Under the pieces are notes generated by a model that saw nothing but the letters and a program-made list of their open reading frames with translations, searched no databases and was not told the DNA's origin. A stretch of 16,037 nucleotides of DNA from JAXGPP01 sp964436865 (GTDB lineage: Bacteria; Planctomycetota; Planctomycetia; Pirellulales; Thermoguttaceae): assembly GCA_964436865.1 (NCBI GenBank), contig CAYTFK010000147.1, forward strand, positions 1-16,037, in the 5' to 3' direction. Numbering within the stretch: position 1 is the stretch's first letter; the number at the start of each line of letters is the position of its first letter. A program made the position numbers and the translations under genes. Of this stretch, positions 1 to 6,545 are shown in pieces.

Positions 1-54
1 GAATGCCGAGATCTCGTCTACCTGGAAATCCTCGGGTAATCGCTTGAGTTTCAT
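1..54 (-). CDS. truD: tRNA pseudouridine synthase TruD, N-terminal fragment
   Basis: Only the first 18 codons are inside the window; the gene runs off its left edge. The start is ATG at 54, preceded by AGGAG at 64-68 with a 9-base spacer. The peptide begins MKLKRLPEDFQVDEISAF. The 'LPEDFxVxE' opening is the characteristic N-terminus of TruD, the enzyme that makes pseudouridine-13 in tRNA-Glu. It lies 46 bases after the glycosidase-like gene on the same strand. The identification rests on this short but distinctive motif, so the full domain has to be confirmed on neighbouring sequence. Confidence 0.7.
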   Translation of the reverse strand, partial: MKLKRLPEDFQVDEISAF

Positions 55-100
55 TCCCACGTACTCCTGATGCGACGCGTGAAATGATCGGGTTTGGCAA

Positions 101-1774
101 TCACTTCCTTTCCACCGCAACCGGGGTCACGTTTCCGTGCTCTTCACCCACCAGGTAGAAGCTCCCGCCGGGCACGACATCGATCGTCACTTCGCGGTAG
201 CCGGGGATCTCAATCCGGACATTGCGGCGAGCCTCGACGGGGGAGTGGGCATAAACCAGCCATTCGCGTCTTCCCTCGCTGCCGAGAACACGGGCCAAGG
301 AGAAGACGGGCAATTCAGTCTCCAGCGTCCAGGGGCGCGGCGGATCGAGGCTCGTGTCGAGCATGTACCAGCGGTCGGCATCGCGCCACCGCTCGGGGAT
401 GTCGGTCTGGTAGGGGTGCTTCTGCGAACGATTGGGCACCAGTTCGCTCTTTCGCCAGAATCGCGTGAGCACAGGGTCTTGCCAGACAAGATCGACCGCC
501 GCCACAAGGGCCTCGAAGTCGCGGCCGAATTCCTCGCGGGGGACGGTGCTGCCGCGGAACTCGCGAACCGCCCGAGGTGTGAGTAGCCATAGGCCGTACT
601 GGACGAAGCCCGCGTAACGCTCCGGCGACCATTGCTGACCGGCCTTTTCGTACTCATGTCGCTTGCTCTTCGCGCTGGTTTGCGCCTCGTTGCCGTCCCA
701 GATCGACAGTTCAAACCAGAAATCGGGGCGCTGGCGGTAAGCGGCCTCGAGCATGAACGGCCAGTTGTTCGCCTCGACCTGGGGCGACCAGACGCGGTAG
801 TCGGTCGAAGCATTCCAATTGTGAGTGTAGTAGGAGGGGGATCCGCCGTCCCAGACGAGATGCCAGGGATCGATCCGCTCGCCGTCGCAGTAACTGTACT
901 GGCTCCAGCCCGGCCAGCGTCCCAGGTGCGGAGGCCCGAAGGCTTCGTAAGCCACGCGGAGCGACCGCTCGCGCCATGCGCTGCTCTGGAGGCCGTCGCG
1001 GATGCCGTCGAGCAGGGCGGCATAGCGCTCGAGGTAGCCTTCGGCCATAACGCCGCGGATGAAATCGGCGGAACGCCCGGTGCCGTAGCGCTCCAGGTAT
1101 CGCCGGCTCGTCTTCTCGACGTCGTGTTTCGGCTCCAGCCGGCCCGCTTCATTGTTGGAAAGCAGGATCACCAGGGGCGGATCGGGATACCACTGTTCGA
1201 GCTGCCGGAATGCCGGTGAACTCGTGTGGTAGACGCCCGCCTCGTACCACGGTTCCACGGCGCCCCAGGGGGATAGCATGCGGATCAGCTTCCCCTCGAG
1301 GTCGATCACGCGGGGGCTCTTCTCCGGCGGCAGATTACGCCATTTGCCGGGAGCATCGACGGGGTGCTCTTCCTCGTAAAGCACCGATTCCCACTGGCCG
1401 GCGCGGAGCGAAAAAGGCGCTTTCCAGCGGGCCAGCTTCTCGACCCAGGGCCGGCCCGCCTCGTCGTACTGCCTGGCGTCGGGACGGGGAAAAGGAAGCG
1501 TCGGGACGATATGGTGACCTCGCTCCAGAAGGCTGATCTGATAGTCGCTGGAAAAGTTAGGTCGGCCGAAACCATTCGCCCAGTGCGCGACAACCGGCAA
1601 CGGCCGTCCGGCGGGATCCGAAGTCTTCCGGGTGGCTTCGGCGACGATCTCGGCGACGACTGCGGGAGCGCTGTGGACAGGTGCAAAGTCATTTGCGGCT
1701 ACGCTGGCGGCGTCGAGCGAAATGGCCACGAGAAGCGAAATAGCACAAACAATGCTGGAGCGCAAGCAGACCAT
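101..1774 (-). CDS. Secreted glycosidase-like protein (probable TIM barrel plus C-terminal beta domain)
   Basis: This 557-residue protein begins with a Sec-type signal peptide: a hydrophobic run at about residues 8-20, with cleavage probably near AASVAA at 22-27. The middle is rich in Trp and Tyr, as in carbohydrate-active enzymes. Asn208-Glu209 in 'LLSNNEAGR' and Glu355 in 'FWFELSIWDG' are spaced and placed like the acid/base Asn-Glu and the nucleophile Glu of clan GH-A barrels; that assignment is inference. The last ~70 residues look like a beta-sandwich. It starts 17 bases after the toxin stop and has no clear Shine-Dalgarno, so it may be read from an upstream transcript or use another start. 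I cannot name a GH family. Likely a cell-envelope or secreted polysaccharide-active protein. Confidence 0.75.
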   Translation of the reverse strand: MVCLRSSIVCAISLLVAISLDAASVAANDFAPVHSAPAVVAEIVAEATRKTSDPAGRPLPVVAHWANGFGRPNFSSDYQISLLERGHHIVPTLPFPRPDARQYDEAGRPWVEKLARWKAPFSLRAGQWESVLYEEEHPVDAPGKWRNLPPEKSPRVIDLEGKLIRMLSPWGAVEPWYEAGVYHTSSPAFRQLEQWYPDPPLVILLSNNEAGRLEPKHDVEKTSRRYLERYGTGRSADFIRGVMAEGYLERYAALLDGIRDGLQSSAWRERSLRVAYEAFGPPHLGRWPGWSQYSYCDGERIDPWHLVWDGGSPSYYTHNWNASTDYRVWSPQVEANNWPFMLEAAYRQRPDFWFELSIWDGNEAQTSAKSKRHEYEKAGQQWSPERYAGFVQYGLWLLTPRAVREFRGSTVPREEFGRDFEALVAAVDLVWQDPVLTRFWRKSELVPNRSQKHPYQTDIPERWRDADRWYMLDTSLDPPRPWTLETELPVFSLARVLGSEGRREWLVYAHSPVEARRNVRIEIPGYREVTIDVVPGGSFYLVGEEHGNVTPVAVERK

Positions 1775-1791
1775 GGTAGGCCGGTGAGGCG

Positions 1792-2133
1792 TTAGAGGCC
1801 GAGCAGAGTGCGCAGCTTGGAGTCAACATCCGCTCGTGCGACGGGCGACAGATCGCCGAGACGCCGAACAACACTCCGCGTGTGAATGGTGGCCAGTTTG
1901 TGGAGACGAAGAACGGACCGGGTCTTCAGGTTGGTCGAGGAGTGCTCGGCCGTCGCGGGGTCAAGCACGATGTCGGACGGCAAAAGAGCCGAAGGCAGCA
2001 CCGATGAAATGTACGCGACCAGCACTTCCGGGACGCTGCCAACGGGTGCGGTCAACAGCAATACGGGGCGCAACTTCATGCCGGCGCTCCCGCCGAAAGG
2101 AAAACTGGCCAGATAGACTTCGTCAGGATTCAT
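1792..2133 (-). CDS. MazF/PemK-type toxin of a type II toxin-antitoxin pair
   Basis: This 113-residue protein has the MazF/PemK layout. It opens with 'DEVYLASFPFG' as the first beta strand, followed by 'KLRPVLLL' (Arg22-Pro23), the conserved strand that carries the active-site arginine in MazF-type endoribonucleases. It continues with 'VLPSALLPSDIVLDPA' and ends with the 'SVLRLHKLATIHTRSVVRRLGDL' type segment, quoted here only as a landmark. Length is normal for the family. The start ATG (2131-2133) lies inside the last codons of the antitoxin gene and overlaps it by 11 bases, implying translational coupling. Known family members cleave mRNA when freed from their antitoxin. The exact cleavage site cannot be predicted. 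Confidence 0.88.
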   Translation of the reverse strand: MNPDEVYLASFPFGGSAGMKLRPVLLLTAPVGSVPEVLVAYISSVLPSALLPSDIVLDPATAEHSSTNLKTRSVLRLHKLATIHTRSVVRRLGDLSPVARADVDSKLRTLLGL

Positions 2134-2356
2134 CTACCGGCTCTCCATCGGTCAACGTATAGATGTCCTGACGTGGATCGGCCAACTCCTCCTCCCACTC
2201 GGCCGCAACAGCGGCAGCCCAGGTGTCGCCAGCTTCATCCTCCTGCGGTTGGGAAACGATCAGGACCGTGACAGGTCCGGGGGGAATCGTGGGAGGGACC
2301 TGCGCCGAAAGTTGGTGGTTCTCGTCAACTGTGGCCGTTACCCGAATCGTGTTCAT
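2123..2356 (-). CDS. Antitoxin of the MazF-type pair (small acidic protein)
   Basis: A 77-residue protein. I chose ATG at 2356 over an in-frame ATG seven codons upstream because AGAGGA at 2362-2367 sits five bases before it. The N-terminal half ('MNTIRVTATVDENHQLSAQVP') predicts a beta-rich domain followed by 'PPGPVTVLIV'. The C-terminal half is acidic: 'WAAAVAAEWEEELADPRQDI' and then 'YTLTDGEPV'. Its position just ahead of a MazF toxin, the 11-base overlap and the acidic tail fit an antitoxin. In such pairs the N-terminal part usually dimerises and binds the operator, and the tail wraps the toxin. It is not a textbook MazE by sequence, so the call depends strongly on context. Confidence 0.78.
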   Translation of the reverse strand: MNTIRVTATVDENHQLSAQVPPTIPPGPVTVLIVSQPQEDEAGDTWAAAVAAEWEEELADPRQDIYTLTDGEPVDES

Positions 2357-2389
2357 GATCGTCCTCTGGATTCGCATTCATGCCACTCC

Positions 2390-2418
2390 ATTCTATCCGG
2401 ATTACGAAGCGCAGCCAA
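2390..2418 (-). promoter_or_regulatory. Predicted sigma70-type promoter of the toxin-antitoxin operon
   Basis: On the minus strand TTGGCT (2413-2418) is followed after 17 bases by TAGAAT (2390-2395). Transcription would start near 2383, about 25 bases before the antitoxin ATG. Spacing is ideal and the -10 box is good. No clear palindromic operator is visible across it. Confidence 0.5.
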
Positions 2419-2471
2419 TGCAAAGCAGCGGGGGACTTCAGCGCCTTTTGGAGCCGATGACGGTTCTACCC

Positions 2472-3433
2472 TCAGTTGTGTGTGAGCAGAAATTGTTCCA
2501 GCCCCGCCAGGTCGTCGGCGTTGATCAGATCGACGCCGGCGGCCAGCAGTTCCTTCCAGACGTTTGGATTATCGGGTGTGGCCCAGAAGCGNNNNNNNNN
2601 NNNNNNNNNNNNNNNNNNNNNNNNNNNNNNNNNNNNNNNNNNNNNNNNNNNNNNNNNNNNNNNNNNNNNNNNNNNNNNNNNNNNNNNNNNNCGGCGGCCA
2701 GCAGTTCCTTCCAGACGTTTGGATTATCGGGTGTGGCCCAGAAGCGGATGCGGCGGTGGCTGGCGTGAACTTTTTCGACCAAGGCTCGCAGCTTGTCGCG
2801 TTCCGGCTGGGGCATTGGGCCGTCGCCCTGCCACGAGAAGTGGTTCCGCCAGTTGTCGCTGATCCACGGCATGAGATGCGCGGGCCGGTCGCTCTCCAGG
2901 TCGGTCAGCCGGCCGTCGATCCCGACGAACCGCAGCGGATCGGCGGCAATGGTGTCGTGCGCCCGGTTACCGCTGATGATTACGGTGACGGCTTTCTCTT
3001 CGACGACGCCATGGCGGACCGCGGTGAGGATGTCGGCATACTGGGCGAGCACCTGGCGAAGCGCTGCGTACGTCGCTTCGGCGTCGCTCTTGACGTCGAT
3101 GAGCAGCGAGAAGACCGGGCCTCCGCGATACACTCGCCCGGCGTTCTCCCCGATGCGTTGGCGCAGCGGGTCGAGGTACAGACGCTCCAGCGTCCGCTCG
3201 GGTTTGAGTTCCGCACGGGTGTGGGCGACGAGGAGCTTGCCATCTACCAGGAAGACGTCGGCTTCGACGCTCGAGAACCCGTGCGCGAGCGCATCAAGCA
3301 GCGGACGGTCGTGGAGATAGTCGTTATGGGCGTGGGCGCGAGGGAGCGGGGCGGCGGGCTGTTGGGCAAAGGCACAAGCGGCCGCCGGCAAGACCAGCAG
3401 CAACGCCGTGATGAAAATTCCGACAGTCTTCAT
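2472..3433 (-). CDS. Secreted glycerophosphodiester phosphodiesterase / PI-PLC-like protein, interrupted by assembly gap
   Basis: The gene starts at ATG 3433, with GGAGGA and an 8-base spacer upstream. It has a Sec signal peptide, with cleavage probably after 'ACAFA' at residue 23. Catalytic-type residues of the GDPD/PI-PLC barrel are visible: His34/His36 in 'HAHNDY', Glu57 and Asp59 in 'VEADVF', and His71 in 'LLVAHT'. A later 'IRFWATPDNPNVWKELLAAG' segment matches the last barrel strands. The 100 Ns at 2592-2691 and a 55-bp duplication break the frame. If one copy and the Ns are removed, the frame continues to '...GVDLINADDLAGLEQFLLTH' and a TGA at 2472-2474, giving 268 residues, a normal size. 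The expected role is hydrolysis of glycerophosphodiesters or a related phosphodiester outside the cytoplasm. The substrate is unproven. Confidence 0.85.
2537..2746. other. Scaffold gap (100 Ns) flanked by a perfect 55-bp duplicated contig end
   Basis: Bases 2537-2591 and 2692-2746 are identical over 55 bp, and exactly 100 Ns (2592-2691) lie between them. Both copies encode the same part of the phosphodiesterase gene. Deleting the Ns and one copy removes 155 bases and restores one open frame. This is a contig-overlap artefact, not biology. Confidence 0.95.
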
Positions 3434-3588
3434 GAGTGTGTCCTCCAGGGAGGCCGAAGCGCAACGCGTATTGCAGCCGGGCCATTCTATCCGTAACTGA
3501 TCGGGGCCGCTGCAAGGCGGCCGAGGTGGATGGATTAAGCCAAGCCGACGGGGCGGAAGGGCTTACCTGCAATTTCTGACGCGGGTAT

Positions 3589-3618
3589 AGTATACATACG
3601 TATATATCTCCGCGTCAA
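3589..3618 (-). promoter_or_regulatory. Predicted strong promoter upstream of the phosphodiesterase gene, framed by an inverted repeat
   Basis: On the minus strand TTGACG (3613-3618), an 18-base spacer and TATACT (3589-3594) form a near-consensus sigma70-type promoter facing the phosphodiesterase gene about 150 bases downstream. Inverted 7-base arms, TGACGCG (3577-3583) and CGCGTCA (3611-3617), enclose it, as an operator pair might. The spacer is an alternating purine/pyrimidine AT run. A second possible -10 (TAGAAT, 3484-3489) lies closer to the gene but lacks a well-placed -35. Confidence 0.6.
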
Positions 3619-4013
3619 TACGAAAACCTCACGCTGCACGGTCGGATCTCAAAAGGGGGGCGTCGCGGCATTCACCGAACGGGCCCGGCCGGCGTGCGAG
3701 GCCCGCATCCGTATTGCCCGCGGGGATCCTCCCTGGAACTCACTGTTGGGCGGATTGCCGCGGGGGCCTGTCCATCCGGCCGCTGTGCTGCGCCCGGGCG
3801 AAATGTCGAGGTGTGAGAAGGCAGTCGCGGCATCTTCACAAGCCCGGCAGTACCAGAGAGTTACGAATGGCGGGCCGGGCGTGTCGGCGGCTGGGGCTTT
3901 GCTGGAACAGAGGGAATACAAACCATGGAATAGGCGGCCCGGAAAGGCGGCCGCGATCCGATCGGAAACCCGGAGGTGCGGCGGCAAGGGGCACACTTCC
4001 AAGGAGCAATGCG
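3619..4013. other. Non-coding stretch with one inverted repeat
   Basis: I see no convincing gene between the phosphodiesterase promoter and the small exported protein gene. ORFs here lack homology-like motifs and start signals. A 7-bp inverted repeat, GCCCGGC (3842-3848) and GCCGGGC (3874-3880), could fold in the leader of the downstream plus-strand gene. No confident plus-strand promoter was found. Confidence 0.4.
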
Positions 4014-4460
4014 ATGAAACGAATCCTGTTGGCATTTGCGGCAGCGACGGTGGTGGCTTTGGGCGTCGAAAAGGCGAGCGCGGAGGCGCCCGCGACATTC
4101 AAGACCCCGTCGACCGACTGGCGGACCGTCTGGCATGCCGGGCAGTGGTGGTACTGGACGGACCAGAATTCGTGGCTCGTCTGGTCGGGAACGGCCTGGG
4201 CGCCCTACCGCCCGTCGAACTGCGAAGGGGTTGCCGTAGCAGATCAGCCGAGGCCGTACGTGGCGAACTACGGCAGCTACGAAGCCCCGGCAGTCGCTGC
4301 GCCGCCGCAGTCCGTCTACTCGGGCCGAGAGGCCTACGGTTATTCGGGCCAGGGTGCTTACCGGTCGGCCTACGCTGCGGGGCCAAGGGACTACTCCGGT
4401 TACGGCTGGACCTGGGGTCCGGGAACGGCCTTCCGCGATTCGCCGGGCCGGCGATTCTGA
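4014..4460 (+). CDS. Small exported Trp/Tyr-rich protein
   Basis: A 148-residue protein starting at ATG 4014, with AGGAG at 4002-4006 and a 7-base spacer. A Sec signal peptide covers about residues 1-23 and ends in 'EKASA'. Residues 36-65 form an aromatic block with the pattern WRxVWHxGQWWYWxxQNxWLxW, a style common in small exported planctomycete proteins of unknown role. The rest is low-complexity and rich in Tyr, Gly, Ala and Ser. It has no enzyme motif. An envelope or surface structural role is plausible but not shown. It is flanked by non-coding DNA on both sides and appears to be a single-gene unit. Confidence 0.75.
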   Translation: MKRILLAFAAATVVALGVEKASAEAPATFKTPSTDWRTVWHAGQWWYWTDQNSWLVWSGTAWAPYRPSNCEGVAVADQPRPYVANYGSYEAPAVAAPPQSVYSGREAYGYSGQGAYRSAYAAGPRDYSGYGWTWGPGTAFRDSPGRRF

Positions 4461-4623
4461 GGCAGGCGAGCCAGTCCGATGAAGGGGGCGGTGCTGCCGG
4501 CGGAGAAAGAGCAGGCGGCACGCACCGGACGATCGGCGTGTAAGACATACGACGATGCCCGCCGCGATTCCCACGGGCCGCACGATCGGGCTCGTGTCAT
4601 CGGGTCGACTTAGCCGATGGTAC

Positions 4624-4647
4624 ATTGTTGCATCGAGCCGCAACAAT
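4624..4647. repeat. Perfect 8-bp inverted repeat (hairpin)
   Basis: ATTGTTGC (4624-4631) and GCAACAAT (4640-4647) pair perfectly around an 8-base loop. No U-run follows on either strand, so it is not a standard terminator. It lies at the start of repeat copy A. Confidence 0.6.
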
Positions 4648-4768
4648 AGACGCAGTGTTTCGTTTCGTGCGTTGCGGGGCGCCGCAGCAAATGCAAGCGG
4701 TTAAAGGGTTTCGCACCGAGCGCGCTGGCGCAACTTTGTACGTACTGTGAGGTACGTGTTGAAGTTGG
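4625..4768. repeat. Diverged direct repeat, copy A
   Basis: This copy aligns with copy B at 4810-4955, offset 185 bases. Shared blocks in the same order are TTGYTGCATYGA, GTGTTTCGTTT, TGCGTYGCGGGG, a GCAARTGCAAG-type block, AGGGTTT and GTGTTGAAGTT at the end. Small gaps separate the blocks. It contains the hairpin ACGTAC-TGTGAG-GTACGT (4740-4757). The match is by eye, and blocks are conserved better than linkers. Confidence 0.6.
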
Positions 4769-4809
4769 CGCCCAGCGATTCTACCAGGGGGTGCCGCGCG
4801 AACGGAGCT

Positions 4810-4955
4810 TTGCTGCATTGAAGCGAAACGCCTTTGAGGGTGTTTCGTTTGGATGCGTCGCGGGGAGCGGCGGCAAGTGCAAGGCAGGCAGGGTTTTCTA
4901 GCCGGGCGGCTCGACGCAAGTGAAACCACCCTTTTGGCTTCAGTGTTGAAGTTCG
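4810..4955. repeat. Diverged direct repeat, copy B
   Basis: This is the partner of copy A. It includes a 9-bp stem (one G-T pair) with a 6-base loop at 4824-4847, built from CGAAACGCC and GGTGTTTCG. It ends in GTGTTGAAGTT (4943-4953), as copy A does. Such ordered blocks in a stretch without genes suggest a duplicated structured element instead of coding sequence. Confidence 0.6.
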
Positions 4956-5141
4956 TAGAGGGGTGCGTGCATCAGGAGAGGAGGAGACAGAAGAGAGGAA
5001 TGATGCGGTTGCCTGTCTGGTGGTTCCACGTCAGGGAGCTAGCGCGGGCCGGCCTCGCGGCGGGGAGTGGTGAGTGTGACGAATTGAGAAAGAACAAACC
5101 TGGGCGAGCGCCCGATGTATTGGGCGCCCCCCGGCGCGGCT

Positions 5142-5153
5142 ACGAATATTCGT
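5142..5153. promoter_or_regulatory. Perfect palindrome just downstream of the orphan promoter
   Basis: ACGAATATTCGT is a perfect 12-base palindrome. It extends by four further pairs after one mismatch on each side (5137-5158). It lies at roughly +5 to +16 of the predicted minus-strand transcript, so it could be an operator or a 5' hairpin. Confidence 0.4.
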
Positions 5154-5164
5154 CGCCGGCCGAT

Positions 5165-5194
5165 AGTATACTAGAGTACATGTATTCTTGTCAA
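5165..5194 (-). promoter_or_regulatory. Near-consensus orphan promoter on the minus strand
   Basis: TTGACA (5189-5194, perfect -35), an 18-base spacer and TATACT (5165-5170) give a near-ideal sigma70-type promoter. It points left, into about 700 bases with no recognisable gene. It shares the block ATAGTATAC (plus-strand reading, 5163-5171) and the 18-base spacing with the promoter at 3589-3618. The likely product is a non-coding RNA or an unrecognised small protein. Confidence 0.6.
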
Positions 5195-5200
5195 GAGAAG

Positions 5201-5226
5201 AACTGGCCGGAGTTGGCCAGTTTTTT
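5201..5226 (+). terminator. Strong Rho-independent terminator
   Basis: AACTGGCC (5201-5208) pairs perfectly with GGCCAGTT (5215-5222) around a 6-base loop, followed by an uninterrupted T-run to 5226. The stem end overlaps the T-run in plus orientation. On the minus strand the tail is only moderately U-rich. It sits six bases from the orphan promoter's -35 and would insulate the downstream membrane-protein gene from plus-strand transcription. Confidence 0.8.
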
Positions 5227-5351
5227 CGGTTTTCTGGAGGGGGTGGCCGGGAAGAGCGGCGGAAGCGGACGGCTGAAAGAGAATCAACAAGTCCTGTGCC
5301 AGCAATCACTTCGGGCCATCCAGCCAAAGCGAGTCTGCGCGAAAAAGTCTT

Positions 5352-5379
5352 TTGACCGGGGCCTGGTGTGGAGTAGGGT
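5352..5379 (+). promoter_or_regulatory. Possible promoter of the membrane-protein gene
   Basis: TTGACC (5352-5357), a 16-base spacer and TAGGGT (5374-5379) lie about 70 bases before the start at 5450 and after the terminator at 5201-5226. The -35 is good; the -10 is weak. Confidence 0.35.
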
Positions 5380-5449
5380 TGAGGAGTGGTCAATCGCCAT
5401 TTGGGGCTGAACCAAGACAACCGATTCGTGGATTCCAGGGAGAGGCGGA

Positions 5450-6343
5450 ATGAACACGCGAGCAAACCAGATGCCCGTGGGACTTGGCGTGAATGCGTGG
5501 GCCCATCTTGCTGGCTTCGGGAGCGGCCTTCTCGCCCTGTTCGGAGTGCTGATCGGCACTGTGTTGACCCTCTGGGCGGGGCACTACCTGGGACTTGGAC
5601 CGGAAGCAGGACAATGGATTGCCGGCAGCGGGATGCTTGGTGCGATCGTCGCCCTCTACCGAACGTGGAAGAACGTCGCGACGGAGGTCCGAAGCCGTCA
5701 CTCCCCAGGCGGGTTGGCTGCCAGGCAGGCAGAAGAAGCACGGGCCGCCAAGATGCTGTCCCAGATCGAGGCTGGGGCATTGCCGAATCGATACTGCTTC
5801 TATGACGACGGGGGGAACGTGATCCTAGAAACCGACCAGTGTGCTGCGGTGCAGCAAGCCCTTGTGGCCGGCACCATCACCCGCCAGACCAAATGCGAGC
5901 CGACTCCCTCATCCGCATCCAACAAGAAGCCCCCGCGCCTACCGCTCGTCGATAGCAAGCTGGCCGAGTGGCCCGCCCTGGCAGACTACCTCTGTCCGCT
6001 CTCCAACCCACGACTGCTCGGCGGCGCTTGCGGTTGCACGCTCGGTCTGCTCGTCTTTCTCGCGGTCTGGATTGGCGCCACGCTGCAGGGCAATTTCGCC
6101 CAGTTGACCTGGCCCGCGTATCTCGTGCTGCTGGCCGTCCTCGCCGTCGTCGCCATGAGCGCTACCGCGGTGCTCGGCCTGGTCGTCGGTGACGCAATCG
6201 GGTTGAAGCGACTTCGCACCTGGGGATTCCCCGTAGACCGCTGCGGCGAAACCCCGTTCAGCGAACGCGCGATCACCGCCATGATCCTCAGTGCCGGGTT
6301 TGTCCTGGGCGGCCTGTTGATGCTGGCCGGGGTGCCGCTCTGA
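5450..6343 (+). CDS. Multi-pass membrane protein of unknown function
   Basis: A 297-residue protein starting at ATG 5450 behind a GGGAGAGG sequence. Five hydrophobic segments are visible: about residues 21-46, 55-71, 189-212, 222-247 and 274-295. A soluble loop of ~115 residues (72-188) separates the first two from the last three. It contains 'EEARAAKMLSQIEAGALPNR' and a Cys- and Asp-bearing stretch. The protein has eight or so cysteines, several in or near membrane segments ('GGACGCTLG'). No family is recognised. It stands alone between a terminator-bounded non-coding region and convergent genes, so context does not suggest a role. Confidence 0.7.
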   Translation: MNTRANQMPVGLGVNAWAHLAGFGSGLLALFGVLIGTVLTLWAGHYLGLGPEAGQWIAGSGMLGAIVALYRTWKNVATEVRSRHSPGGLAARQAEEARAAKMLSQIEAGALPNRYCFYDDGGNVILETDQCAAVQQALVAGTITRQTKCEPTPSSASNKKPPRLPLVDSKLAEWPALADYLCPLSNPRLLGGACGCTLGLLVFLAVWIGATLQGNFAQLTWPAYLVLLAVLAVVAMSATAVLGLVVGDAIGLKRLRTWGFPVDRCGETPFSERAITAMILSAGFVLGGLLMLAGVPL

Positions 6344-6545
6344 GGGACTGTCTCAGAACCGCTCTGCGCGAAATCAGGTGGCATCCGCAATCGAATCTCA
6401 ATCTTTGGACAAGAATTTCCGGCCCCCAAGAATCTTGGAGATCTGGGATCTCAGGGGCGTGTCATTGTCGGCTCGTGGCGCATTGGGGCGCTTGAAGTCA
6501 TTCTTCTTGGACTTGTGGCACGGCCTGGTTGATCCCGAGTTGACT
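6344..6545. other. Intergenic region between convergent genes with two small hairpins
   Basis: CCAAG-AAT-CTTGG (6426-6438) is followed directly by GAGATC-TGG-GATCTC (6438-6452). The two compact stems share a base. Neither has a T-run, but the position between convergent genes would suit a bidirectional transcription barrier. Nothing else is recognised here. Confidence 0.4.

Larger units (their letters stand above)
4461..5449. other. Long ORF-poor region with repeats, hairpins, an orphan promoter and a terminator
   Basis: This 989-base stretch has no gene I can support. Its contents, listed as separate entries, are a diverged direct duplication (4625-4955), hairpins at 4624-4647, 4740-4757, 4824-4847 and 5108-5127, a perfect 12-base palindrome at 5142-5153, a near-consensus minus-strand promoter (5165-5194) and a strong plus-strand terminator (5201-5226). 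Short ORFs on both strands here are rich in Arg, Pro and Ala and look like GC-driven noise. Confidence 0.6.

Noticed and set aside
4597..4929. Short minus-strand ORFs (110 and 72 codons) in the repeat region, downstream of the orphan promoter
   Set aside because: They lack ribosome-binding sites and their overlapping frames are equally open. The repeat copies conserve DNA blocks with frame-breaking gaps, which argues against coding.
5031..5780. A 249-codon minus-strand ORF crossing the terminator and the membrane-protein gene
   Set aside because: Its product is rich in Ser, Arg and Pro with no motif. It runs through the 5201-5226 terminator and the leftward promoter, so it is not a plausible gene.
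6344..6360. A sequence reading GGGACTGTCTCAGAACC after the membrane-protein stop, resembling an insertion-sequence end
   Set aside because: No matching inverted end, transposase or target duplication is found in the window, so a mobile element is not supported.
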